In this document: positions 15,173 through 24,739 of the stretch, one piece after another
Position numbering within the stretch: position 1 is the first letter of the stretch
Layout: each line of letters begins with the position of its first letter
Origin: Zopfochytrium polystomum
Lineage: Eukaryota; Chytridiomycota; Chytridiomycetes; Chytridiales; Chytridiaceae
Assembly (NCBI GenBank): GCA_025765615.1
Contig: JAIVFJ010000075.1
Location: 1 to 64,000 of the forward strand
Direction of reading: 5' to 3'
Length of the DNA stretch: 64,000 bases
Translations under genes and position numbers: made by a program
The notes under the pieces: model-generated
What the model was told of the DNA's origin: nothing
The model's database searches: none
What the model saw: only the letters and a program-made list of their open reading frames with translations

Positions 15173-15324
15173 GTTTTTTTGAAAAGAGATTTTTGTATAG
15201 AAAAATCAAAGTTTTTATAAAATAAGGCTTATCAAAAATTTTGCACAAGTGGATAAAAACAACATTTTTGGAACAATCTTTTTTTTGACGATGAATATGT
15301 CAGTGAATTTTGAAAAACATAAAT

Positions 15325-15660
15325 GAAACGAGTCGATAAAAATGTTCCAAAATTAAAATGGAACATTTAAAAACAAGTCGATAAAACATGGGTGTGAATA
15401 TACATAAAATATGACGTAACGAGTCGATAAAAATGTTCCAAAATATAAATGGAACATTTTAAAACAAGTCGATAAAATATGGTGATGTAACAATAAAAAA
15501 TCCACTAATTAAGTCGATAAAAACACTCAAAACAGAAAATGGAACAAAGTGAAACGAGTCGATAAAACATGGGTGTGAAATACATAAATTATGATTTAAC
15601 GGGTCGATAAAAATGTTCCGAAATGAAAATGGAACAATTAAAATAAGTGGCAATAAAATA
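15325..15660 (+). repeat. GAGTCGATAAAA iterons, candidate replication origin
   Basis: AGTCGATAAAA-type cores occur about every 45 bp (near 15331, 15375, 15422, 15467, 15512, 15558; variant GGGTCGATAAAA near 15602), often followed by ATGTTCCAAAAT. The opposite orientation is used in 14876-15172, so the two blocks face each other across about 150 bp of A/T-rich sequence. Iterons next to a primase-helicase gene suggest an origin; this is inference. Confidence 0.6.
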
Positions 15661-15771
15661 AATATGAGTGCTGAATAAAAAAATAATATATGAAAAATAT
15701 TCAAAAAAATTTCATATAATATGTTTGCGGAATGTATGTGTGGACGTCTGTTCGACGGGTTCCCCAAAGAA

Positions 15772-15803
15772 ACACTACCAGCTAAAAATGAATTGGGTAG
15801 TGT
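15772..15803 (-). terminator. Hairpin downstream of the small minus-strand gene
   Basis: ACACTACC / GGTAGTGT arms around a 16-base loop, 69 bp beyond the stop of 15872-16123. It is unlike the cassette hairpins in sequence and has no T-tract. Confidence 0.4.
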
Positions 15804-15871
15804 GAAATAATAATATATGAAAACTTTTTTGAAAAATTTTGATATATGATATGTGGTGGGTTAGTTACTTT

Positions 15872-16123
15872 TTAATTGACAAATGCATCTAACAAAGTGT
15901 GAGAAGGTGTTTCAGATGGTTTCTTGCGAGGATTACGTTGGTAGAATTTCTTTTGAAGATCATTGAGTTTTTCCAAGTTTTTAACAGCATAAATAGTTGA
16001 ATGGAGTGCACTAGAGTTATTTTTCTTAAGATCATTTATTTTAGCTGAGACATGAAGATGGAGTCGAACGAGGTCACGTTGAGACATATTGTCAATGAGT
16101 TGAAGAAGTTCATTAGACAACAT
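15872..16123 (-). CDS. Small protein, paralogue of 12148-12396
   Basis: The product is 83 residues. The N-terminal helix-rich half matches the 82-residue protein at 12148-12396. The C-terminus is basic (FYQRNPRKKP). It is divergently arranged with the nuclease gene at 16208, with an 84 bp shared spacer. The function is unknown; size and charge would fit a small DNA- or protein-binding factor, but no motif proves this. Confidence 0.5.
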   Translation of the reverse strand: MLSNELLQLIDNMSQRDLVRLHLHVSAKINDLKKNNSSALHSTIYAVKNLEKLNDLQKKFYQRNPRKKPSETPSHTLLDAFVN

Positions 16124-16207
16124 ATTAGTTCAAAAATGGCAGTGAAATAAGCTTTAAATGTGTAGCGCGTAGGGTTGCCAAAACAAAAGTGTTAAAATAT
16201 AATATCA

Positions 16208-16921
16208 ATGGAGAATGAAGTTTTAACAATGGCGTGTGTGAATTGTGGAAAGATGACAAAGAAAAAGAGAGGGAAATGGGCGGGAGGATGTGTATGGTGT
16301 GAAAAAAATGTGCCAAAGCGAGAGTTGAGAGTAATGAAATTATTAAAAACAGCTGGATATAAATATGTACATGACAAAGTAATAAGATCAGCAGAAAAAT
16401 ATGCGTATGATAATGAAGGGAATTTGACAGGAATTGTTGAAACAAAGACAATTAGAAAATACAGACCAGATTTCATAATAAAGGCCAGGTCACATTTTGT
16501 AATACTTGAGGTAGATGAGAATCAACATAGAAATTATGGTCACACACAAATATGTGAGATGATAAGAATGAACAATATAATATATGAGCTTGGTAGTCCA
16601 ACAAGATTTATAAGATATAATCCAGATGCAGTAGTGGATGAAAAAGAGAAAGAAGTAGTATTAATGGAAGTTATTGAAAAAGCAATGGAAGAAGAAATGC
16701 AAAGTGTGATTGAAAGAATATATGTGTTTTATGGAGATACTTACGAATATAAAAATAGCAAAAAAGAGAGAAGAGCAGTGCAAAAAGTAATAGATGGATA
16801 TTCATATGAATACATAGATGGAGAACTAAAAATGTTAAGGGATGAGTGCTTGAGGACATACGATAAATATGAAAGTCCAGAAAGAGAAGATTATAAGTTT
16901 ACCAGAGTGCATGGGAAATAA
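16208..16921 (+). CDS. PD-(D/E)xK-like nuclease with N-terminal zinc knuckle
   Basis: The product is 237 residues. The N-terminus has two Cys pairs (CVNCGK and GCVWCEK) able to form a zinc ribbon. The core reads YRPDFII, then HFVILEVDENQHRNY, then CEMIRMNNI, then ELGSPTRFIRYNPD. The Asp of RPDF and the Glu/Asp of LEVDENQH fit a restriction-endonuclease-like active site. The same block is typical of a family widespread in large eukaryotic DNA viruses and mobile elements. The C-terminal about 90 residues are helical and unassigned. It could resolve or repair replicon DNA, or act as a homing-type enzyme; the role is inferred. Confidence 0.6.
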   Translation: MENEVLTMACVNCGKMTKKKRGKWAGGCVWCEKNVPKRELRVMKLLKTAGYKYVHDKVIRSAEKYAYDNEGNLTGIVETKTIRKYRPDFIIKARSHFVILEVDENQHRNYGHTQICEMIRMNNIIYELGSPTRFIRYNPDAVVDEKEKEVVLMEVIEKAMEEEMQSVIERIYVFYGDTYEYKNSKKERRAVQKVIDGYSYEYIDGELKMLRDECLRTYDKYESPEREDYKFTRVHGK

Positions 16922-17267
16922 AATAAGAATTTTTTGAAAAGTTTTTGATACAGATTAATTTTGCGATAAGGATTAAAAAAAAGCTTTCAGAAAGGTTCCG
17001 GTTTTGTGGTGGATTTTTTGTGCGAGGGGCGAAAGAGAGGGGAGAGAATAATGTTAAAAGTGCTAAAAGAAAGCATAAAAAAGGAGCAGACAGAAGTGTT
17101 ATATATGTTATGGTAAAGAGTATAACACAAAATGCATAGTGGAGTTTGATGAGACAAATACAGTAGAAAGAAAAGAGAATGCCAAAAACCAATAATAAGA
17201 AAGAAGCAATTAGGGGACAGCGATTAAAAAAAATTTATCGCATCCTATGGATGCCGAAAGGGACCGG
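16922..17267. other. AT-rich spacer without a supported gene
   Basis: It holds a 30 bp segment at 16975-17004 (AAAAAGCTTTCAGAAAGGTTCC type) that recurs at about 21424-21453. It also holds TTAAAAAAAATTTATCGCATCC at about 17224, which recurs at about 18098 in the same orientation. Short open frames here have no recognisable content. Confidence 0.5.
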
Positions 17268-17430
17268 ATAAATTTTTTTAATAAGTGTCAAGAAAATCAC
17301 CTCACTCAAGAATAAATAATGAGGACAAAAAAAATAACATATTAAATTGGTTTGAAATTATCTTTGATATATTACAATTTATTCATTGAATCGCAAAATG
17401 AGAAGTTGAGAAGTCTGTTCGAAGGTCACC

Positions 17431-17458
17431 TTAGGGTTAGGGTTAGGGTTAGGGTTAG
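17431..17458 (+). repeat. Interstitial telomeric repeat (TTAGGG)4.7
   Basis: 28 bases of perfect TTAGGG repeats with the G-rich strand running left to right, as at the right-hand end of a chromosome. Both sides are non-telomeric. Confidence 0.9.
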
Positions 17459-17697
17459 TTTCCAAAAAAGGAAATAGTCCGAAAAGTCTGCTCGACCGGT
17501 TCGATCCGAAACAAGAAAACCAAATAAGGAAATATTAGAAAAAAGCAAATGAAATGTACTCCAAATTATGAGGAAAATATTGGAAAAATATATATGAAAT
17601 TTTTTAGAAAAAAAAACCATATAATATGTTTCATGTGAAGAGCAAATGAAATGTGACACAAATTAGGATAATATTGAAATGAGATTTTTAGTGCCGA

Positions 17698-17836
17698 TGT
17701 AATATACATTTCAGTCGACAAATATATATTACACACTTTATCAAATGTTTTGTAACCACAAATTAGGTTAGAAATGTTAAAAAAAGACTTTGGCTGCCGA
17801 TGTAATATACTTTTTAGTCGATAAATATATATTACA
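17698..17836. repeat. Two copies of a palindromic 36 bp sequence
   Basis: 17698-17733 and 17801-17836 both start TGTAATATA and end TATATTACA, with AGTCGA(C/T)A in the centre. Each can form a 9 bp-stem cruciform. Spacing is 103 bp, within a longer imperfect direct repeat. Confidence 0.65.
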
Positions 17837-18129
17837 ACCTTTTTATTCAAATTATAGACCTTATTTATGTCACATTATTGGAAAAGGAAGTCAAAATATT
17901 AGGACTAGGGATAAAAAATTGTCAAATAATTAGAAAAATTAGAAAGTTTAACCAGAAATATGATAAAAATACTCTAAAATCTTGCGAAACAGTCCATAAA
18001 AAACTTTAATATCACATTTAATTTAAAACTTTTTTGACATTATATTTTTCATTACTTTTTGGACATTTTTTCTAAAATTTTATTTTCTTGACACTTATTA
18101 AAAAAAATTTATCGCATCCTATCATAACA

Positions 18130-18434
18130 GTATTGGAAACAATAATTCACTTGAGGGATGGGACAGGTCCCCCATCCCCCTTTTATACCTTTTGAGAGTC
18201 TTCCTTGTCAAGACTCAAAGAAAGTTCCAGAAAGAGCAATTAGTAATACAATGATACCAATGATACCAATGACAACAAGACAAGTCAGGAAAGCAAAGAA
18301 GGTTCCAGAAGGTTCCACAAGGTTCCATGAAGGAATGTTCTAGAAGGTTCCAGAAGGTTCCAGAAGGTTCCACAAGGTTCCATGAAGGAATGTTCTAGAA
18401 GGTTCCAGAGGTTTCCAGAGGGTGATTCATAACA
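18130..18434 (+). repeat. Left inverted end with heat-shock-element arrays
   Basis: This is the outer 305 bp. Compared with the right end it has an internal duplication of about 60 bp (AGAAGGTTCCACAAGGTTCC unit). From about 18296 it contains alternating TTC and GAA triplets every 5 bp, including TTCTAGAAGGTTCCAGAAGG at 18338 and again near 18395. That is the canonical nTTCnnGAAn binding pattern of heat-shock factor. Confidence 0.75.
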
Positions 18435-18436
18435 AG

Positions 18437-21365
18437 TGTGATCTTAGGAGCGACGGATCGCAGGAGCGGCAGCAGGAGGGCGAGAGGGCGAGACAAGTCA
18501 AGTTTTTTTCTTTGCTTATTCTTATTGATTCGCTCGCGCAAGGGCATATTCCAACACTCCCCCTTGCACGAGCGCCTTTAAAAGCAAACTACTTCGAAGA
18601 AAGAGACTGAGCGAGAGAATTTAAATCGCCACTGCCTGGGTGAAAAACCCAAACCAATGACTGATCTGGGAAAACTGTAGCAGGGTAAGGAAAGGAAACG
18701 TATCGGGGAAGGCACAGCTGAGGAGAGTACTGCAAAAGGGTAGGGAAAACAAAAAGGGTGCCCAAAACGGCGAAATGAAAGAAGGAAAACTCCTCAGGCC
18801 CCATCGTAGGGCCTAACCATCTACTCTGCCCTTGGGTGCCATCCGCGCCCTCCATGTGGCGGAGTGCACCAAGCTCTCTGCCTCCTTGTCCTGGTCTGTT
18901 TCTGATGAAAGTGGTCATCTCGGCAGTTTGCCTTGACCGATCAATCCAAGCAGCATTCGGCCCTTGAAAACCATATCATCTCTGCGCAGTCAGTAAGTGA
19001 TTGGATGTGGGTGTTGAAGTTGAATGTGGCGTGGAGGTTGTTGATGGCCTCAAGCTCCCAACTGAGTTCACTAAGGCAATATACTCTGCTGCTGTTGGTG
19101 ATGTTGGGACTGTTGAGTGCTGACAACTGAATTGGTGTCCAGTTGATTGCTCCCCCTGCTAACAGCAATGGAGTTCTGGATGCTGAGTGCTGTTCCGATG
19201 TTGCAGGCAAAGTTGCATGGTGGTGACACAACTGGAAAAGCTGAGGGTCTGTGTGACTGGGTCTGATGAAACCAGATAGGGACATGTTGTCAGCAGCCCT
19301 GTGGGAGCTGCACACAAACAACGCATTTTGCACGTCAGGAGTATCGACAGCAACAGGCGCACCACTTGGCATGGCTGGTTCCGCCGCATCACTGGGCATT
19401 CTGCCCCTAGCGATGTGAGTATCCCTGGCTCACGCAGACGCAGAGCCCCACCCCACGGGGCACTCACCATCCACGGCCACCGGAACCTCTGCGCTGGACT
19501 GAGATGCCATGTCTACAAAGCCGCTGGGCCAACCGCCCCTAGCGCCGCTGGAAGGACAGTCCCCAACCACACCAGTGGTGTCCTTTGCTGAGGCTTCCTA
19601 TGTGCTATGCAGAGATGGTGTTGGTGGGTTGGCACAGGCATCAGTTCTGTTGATCCTTTGTGGTTTTGTTGGGGGAAAAAAGGGGCAATTAGTTCTTGGA
19701 AGTGAAGAAAGGCTCAATGTTGCAGGGTTGGGACGTTGTTTTGCCACTGCTGGGATCTCCCCTTTTTCCTGGGCGTTGCTGAAGGGAGACTGAGGTGGCT
19801 TCAAGACGCTGTTATCAATCTGCAAAGCTGATGCTTGTCTGGCATGTCTAAGTGCTGGGGGCTGCTGCTAAGGCAGTGCCCAGCAGGGATGAGGGATGGT
19901 AGTTGATGAGCCATGATTGTGGTTGTTTTTGGTGTCCAGGACGGATTCGTGTGGGCAGAAGCTGTTCAACGTAAGGCGAGTGATCTCTGGTGAGGTGGCT
20001 TTGGTGAGTGGTGCTTCTGACTTGAGCAGGAAATGGTACTCCCCCTTGTTCTGCCACATCCAATGGATCATGAAGGGTCTCAAGTGGTTCCAGATAGTTG
20101 GGGTTGTTGTTTCCTGATTATAACCCATAATCTCCCCCTTAAGCAGAGAACATACTGCTGGTGACAGTTAGATTGAGCATGGTCTTACTTGCTTCAGCTG
20201 GCAGTGGTGATTGCGCAGTTGACATCCAGATTAACATTGAAAACAAATACACATAATTAACCACAATCTTGGCTCCAAGTCTCACAGTGAATATTGTAAG
20301 CTGGGTCCAATCTTCCCCAAGGATGACGAGCCCAAGGCTAAGGATTCACAAGTTCAAGCAGTACAGACAATTCCTGAAAATGATTAGATCATTGGTGATG
20401 AAACTTACTCCAATTGTTCACAGCATTCAGAACAGAGATTTCATAAGAGCTCAACACTTCAACTTCATATAGGCAGAGTAGTTCATCATGACCACAAATA
20501 TCAAAATGCTCAGGTCCCCCTCAAAGGGGAACAACTTCTGAAGTTCAAGTCACAGTGGGATACTCAATGGAACGCATCTTCAGCTTGAACCAATGTGGGA
20601 ATCAGAGGTGAGGCGATGGGTCAAGAGCATCTCAATCAACAGGTGGCCTCCTCCAAGATCAATGAGTAGGTCTTGCACAGTGCTGGTGATGGAAGATATG
20701 ACACAGTTGAGTCCAAACAGGATGTGTTGACAAGTGCAGCGGTGGCCAGTATGACTTGGGGCAAGATGATGGCTTTCTGTGGGGACCGCCGCCGGTGCAC
20801 AATGATCTGCTGTCTCGCGGAACCACGAGGGGTGCTCGCCGAAGACCTTGTGGGGCGGGCATGGCTCGTTATGGAATGGGTCTTGATAGGCGCTTGCCAT
20901 CCTCGTGGTTCGCTATTCGGATTGCAATTATTCTCCCACTCGCTTCGATTCAGATATGGAGGGAAACGCTGCAGAGGCGGGCGGCCGTAGTAGCCGGGGA
21001 CGTGGCGGTGGCAGTGGCTGCTTCTATACGGGATTGCCAGTCGCACCGTCAGACTCCGCAGTGACGAAGCGGAGGCTCGCACAGGAGCGAGTTTCTGGAT
21101 CGCTGGTGCGATTAGGCCGGAGTGTGACATGGGCCACCAGTCTGATATTTGCTGTGGATCTTGATTGCTTCGAAGGGTGGGGGGTGTAGCCTCCTCTAAA
21201 TGGAGAACTCTCCCTGGTAAGGTGTTGAAATTCGACACGTCGAGTGTGATCTCAGGAGCGACGGATCGCAGGAGCAGCAGCAGGAGGGCGAGAGGGCGAG
21301 ACAAGTCAAGTTTTTTTCTTTTGCTTATTCTTATTGATTCGCTCGTGCGAGGGCATATTCCAACA
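18437..21365 (-). mobile_element. Copia-like LTR element without recognisable pol, inside the composite element
   Basis: Direct repeats of 120-121 bp at 18437-18556 and 21245-21365 read, on the minus strand, TGTTGGAATATG ... GATCACA, so the termini are TG...CA. A purine tract AAGGGGGAG abuts the downstream LTR on the minus strand, as required for plus-strand priming. The internal 2.7 kb has no reverse transcriptase or integrase motif that I could see; the longest frames (20636-21304 and 18941-19399, minus) are unrecognised. It is probably a non-autonomous or decayed element. No matching target duplication was seen. Confidence 0.55.
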
Positions 21366-21455
21366 TATATTTTGTTCTTTTTTGGACATTATTTCTAAAA
21401 TTTTTTTTTCTAAACATTAATTAAAAAAAGCTTTCAGAAAGGTTCCGGTTTTGAT

Positions 21456-21569
21456 ACCAATGACAACAAGGCAAGTCAGGAAAGCAAAGAAGGTTCCAGA
21501 AGGTTCCACAAGGTTCCATGAAGGAATGTTCTAGAAGGTTCCAGAGGTTCCAGAAGGTGATTCATAACA
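21456..21569 (+). repeat. Third copy of the heat-shock-element-bearing terminal segment
   Basis: From GATACCAATGACAACAAGGC to GTGATTCATAACAC it repeats the inner part of the left end (18258-18434) in the same orientation, without the internal duplication. It is preceded by an AT-rich 80 bp stretch similar to 18053-18105 and by the 30 bp segment also found at 16975. Confidence 0.65.
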
Positions 21570-22336
21570 CTTCGGGGCCGGAACAATATAAAAAAAAAAT
21601 AAATAAAATAAATAAAAAAAAAAGATTCGACCGCTCATTTGGGGGGAAAACTGATGTAGGCGGAGTCATCAAGACGTGCGAACATGCACAGTTGTTGCGG
21701 ATCGATTCAATGGCAACTTTTGAAATGCGCCGGGCAAGGCCAGTGCACGAGCACTATAATGCGATCGTTGTTGATGTCCACCCCCTCCGAAAGGTTGATC
21801 CACACGAGAGGCAGGGTCAGCTTGCCCAGACAGCCGCGACGGGTCGTTTCGCCGTCGTCAAAGATGCAATCGATACAATCGATACGCGGGTCGCCCGCAG
21901 GACTCTCTCTGCCTTTGAAACAGAAGGACAGGTGCATTTTCCGTCAGGGCCCATTTGCCAAACATCGGGGCAGGCGAGATCTTGATATTAGTAGAAGGTA
22001 TTTAGTGCGCCACGCCTGCGGCGAAAGAGGGTTCAACAGAGCGAGCACGAAAACACCCGTGCTTTTTCAGAGTCCGCGGTGTGCCGGCAGCCCGAACCGG
22101 ATTTCCTCCGCCCGCGCGCCACCTTACGAGCGAAATGCAGCCTTCTTGGCGAAAGAACCCACCAGTGGGTGTCTAGTTCTTAGCCGAGCCGCCCTTTCGA
22201 ACGAACGAAATTGCACGGTGCTTCGCCCTCGCAAAGTGGGAATAAAAAGGACATTGAAGCTGTTTCCGAACGCTCATCAATAAAAGGAAAGGAAGGGAGA
22301 AAGCAAGAGAAACCAAACACACTCACCCCTGAGACG
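21570..22336. other. Captured GC-rich host-like sequence, no supported gene
   Basis: After an A-rich run the base composition becomes like the host genes. Open frames on both strands (for example minus 21707-21937) show no known motif. It may include a captured promoter or gene edge for the signal-peptide ORF at 22337. Confidence 0.4.
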
Positions 22337-22480
22337 ATGCGCGCTGTCATCCTCGTGTTCACACTTCTGGCCGCGCTGGTCGCGTCCGCCGCCGCCGCCG
22401 ACAGCCGTGACCAGGCTCCGCTTGTCAAGCTGGTCCGCCGCAAGTATGGTCTGGAGCGCTGTTTGAACAGAGCATTACTC
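22337..22480 (+). pseudogene. Captured 5' fragment encoding a signal peptide
   Basis: ATG 22337 opens a frame with a typical secretory signal (MRAVILVFTLLAALVASAAA), followed by about 25 residues with PLVKLVRRKYG, which would suit the propeptide of a secreted hydrolase. The similarity then stops. The mature protein is absent, so this is a gene fragment. Confidence 0.4.
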
Positions 22481-23101
22481 CGGTTCACCTCCGCGCGCCT
22501 ATCTGGCATCTGTTCGTCCTCTTTTCCCCTCTCGACAAATCCCCACCGCAATGCACAGCGAGGTCACACGCTGACAACAATTCTCCTCCCCACACCGCCT
22601 TCCCCCACCCTTCCTCAATAGGGCCCCCGAACGACCACGTACGTTGAATCCGCCCTTTTTCAGATATCTGCCCTCCCCATGCCTGACAACCCTCTTTGTT
22701 CACTTCCACTCCAACGCAAAACGTTTCCCGTCCAGCAACGCCACCGAGGCCCCGGTCCCCACCTCGTCCGGCACCCGCCGCCCCGAGGCCTCCGCCCGTC
22801 GTTGTTCGACCCGACTCGCCCCCACCACGCGGACAGACGCCCAGCCCCCCGTTGTCGCCGACGAACATGGCGCCGCCGCGACCGCGGTTCCGCGGCGCCA
22901 GCAGGGGTCGGCGATGACCAGGATTTTCGACGTGGCGGAGAGTGGGCTTTTGGAAACGTGGACGAATATGAAAAGGAGGGCGGGAAGGAGGAGATATCGA
23001 GCTGGGCGCATGCGTGGATTGGTTGGCAGTACAAGCAATAAAGTGTCCGGTCGAATTGTCGAGTCGAGCCGAATTGTTGACCCCAGTCCAACCTTGTCAT
23101 A

Positions 23102-23670
23102 GCAACACTCGAGCGCGAGCACGTTCACGCCGTGTACGATGCCATCGAGCCGCACTTTTCCGCAACGCAGTACAAGGTAGCTTCGATCGCCACGATGGCG
23201 ATCCTATCCCATCCCGCGATCGAGGGATCGTGGACATTATTACGATTTTGGATGAGAGGGGGAGATGTGACCTTTCACCGAACAGTCGTTTACAATCGTC
23301 TCAAATCAATACCAATTACACAGCCATGGCCCGCCGTCGACAACTTTCTCCGGTGCGCCGCTCAATTCTTGCTTTTTTTGTTACATGACACAGCCATGCG
23401 CACAGACACGCACCTGCTTTCCAACAAAAAATAGCTCCCTCCCACCCGGCTCGCTCGGCGCCGACATCGGCTGCGGCAACGGCAAGTACATGGGCGTCAA
23501 CAAGGACGTGATGATCCTCGGCTCCGATATGTACGAGACACCCCGTCCGCAGCTTCGGCCGTTGTCAAGGGGAGCTGGAGTCGCTGGTGCACGAGGCCGG
23601 AGGGTTGAAGATTGAAGCAGCGGGGTATGACTGGGACAACTGGTACGGTGTTGTAGTGAAAGAGGACTAG
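23102..23670 (+). pseudogene. Fragment of a TRM9/ALKBH8-type tRNA methyltransferase
   Basis: Three pieces with plausible GT-AG joins encode the N-terminal part: HVHAVYDAIEPHFSATQYK (to 23176), PWPAVDNFL (23324-23352) and [19 protein letters not shown] (from 23435), the last being S-adenosylmethionine motif I. After a frame break near 23560 the sequence resumes at a C-terminus (GYDWDNWYGVVVKED, stop 23670) typical of the same family. The central half of the enzyme is missing. TRM9-type enzymes finish wobble-uridine modification in tRNA. The intact gene presumably lies elsewhere, and this copy was captured by the composite element. Confidence 0.65.
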
Positions 23671-23917
23671 AACTGCACGTGGGGAGTTTTTTTTCTTTAT
23701 GCACCTTTCTTTCTTGAAAGACGTCACATACACTGTAAGCACGTATAAATCCTTTCCAACAAGGTCGATCATACCTTAAAATTGTCTTCCCTTCCGCTAC
23801 TGCCGCGCATGATGTCAGCCTTGGGAGGCGTTTCGTCCTGACAAAAACCATTGTGCCTCAACACGCAGTGTAGAATACCTCAACACAGTCAAGTGTCCCC
23901 AGAGCCCACACACTAGG

Positions 23918-24168
23918 TTGTTATGAATCACCCTCTGGAAACCTCTGGAACCTTCTAGAACATTCCTTCATGGAACCTTGTGGAACCGTCTGGAACCTTC
24001 TTTGCTTTCCTGACTTGTCTTGTTGTCATTGGTATCATTGGTATCATTGTATTACTAATTGCTCTTTCTGGAACTTTCTTTGAGTCTTGACAAGGAAGAC
24101 TCTCAAAAGGTATAAAAGGGGGATGGGGGACCTGTCCCATCCCTCAAGTGAATTATTGTTTCCAATAC
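23918..24168 (-). repeat. Right inverted end with heat-shock-element arrays
   Basis: This is the reverse complement of the left end without its 60 bp internal duplication. Read inward from 24168 it begins GTATTGGAAACAATAATTCA and carries TTCTAGAAGGTTCCAGAGG. Confidence 0.75.
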
Positions 24169-24604
24169 AATCATCACTCCTCTCAGTTCCTTGTCTGCCT
24201 TGTCCTGTCCTGCCATAGTCCTGACATAGGTGTGAGACTATACTCACTCCTTTGACAACGCAAATCATAGGCTAAGACTAACTTTATTGGGCAGAATAAA
24301 TGGAAAATCGTTGTTACAAGACTAAAATAAAGTCTACATAGTGGAAAAAATTATAAAAATAGAAAAACAACCGAAATGGATTCCTCTTTCTAATAGGGTC
24401 ATACTTCTCACTTACAATCATGCAATGTGTTGTACCAAGTTATAAATGGCATTTATTGGTTGGGTTGGTTGTATAATATTAATGAGGCTACTTCTCCAAG
24501 GGAAGCTATTATATGGAGAGTGGCATTAGGAGAAATAGAAAAAGTAGGAATAAAGGAAGGAAGAATGAAAAATTAATGACAAGGAAGAAGAGATAAGAAG
24601 CATT
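24169..24604. other. Spacer between two transposons
   Basis: 435 bp of AT-rich sequence without an open frame or repeat that I recognise. Confidence 0.4.
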
Positions 24605-24739
24605 AGGGAGTTTTTGCAACGCAAGGAAATTTACTTTTCCTTGTGAAAGATTTCCTTGTGACGAAGAAGGATTTCCTGTTTGGATTTAGTTTTTGCAGCA
24701 GCCAAATTTCCTTGTGTTTTTCCTTGTGAGATTGATGAC

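Larger units (their letters stand above)
17268..18112. mobile_element. Small AT-rich element with 30 bp inverted ends
   Basis: The left end 17268-17297 (ATAAATTTTTTTAATAAGTG and on to CAAGAAAAT) is the reverse complement of 18082-18112, apart from one extra A. The 845 bp between holds no gene. It contains an interstitial telomere-type tract, two copies of a palindromic 36 bp sequence and otherwise simple A/T sequence. The ends resemble those of a MITE. A same-orientation copy of one end lies just outside at 17223. No clear target duplication was seen. Confidence 0.5.
18130..24168. mobile_element. Composite element with long inverted ends
   Basis: 18130-18434 and 23918-24168 are inverted copies of one sequence, beginning GTATTGGAAACAATAATTCA at both outer ends. 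Between them lie an LTR-flanked segment (18437-21365), a third, directly oriented partial copy of the terminal sequence (about 21456-21569), and fragments of GC-rich host-like genes. No transposase was recognised, so it would depend on enzymes supplied elsewhere. A clear target duplication was not found. Confidence 0.65.

Noticed and set aside
15325..15660. Iteron block as a CRISPR array
   Set aside because: The repeated core is only about 11-20 bp, spacers are similar AT-rich sequence, spacing varies, and no cas genes are present.
15459..15767. Minus-strand ORF across the iterons
   Set aside because: It follows the repeat period and has no recognisable protein features.
18437..21365. Direct repeats as ends of a Helitron or DNA transposon
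   Set aside because: TG...CA termini, equal LTR lengths and a purine tract next to one repeat fit an LTR element better.
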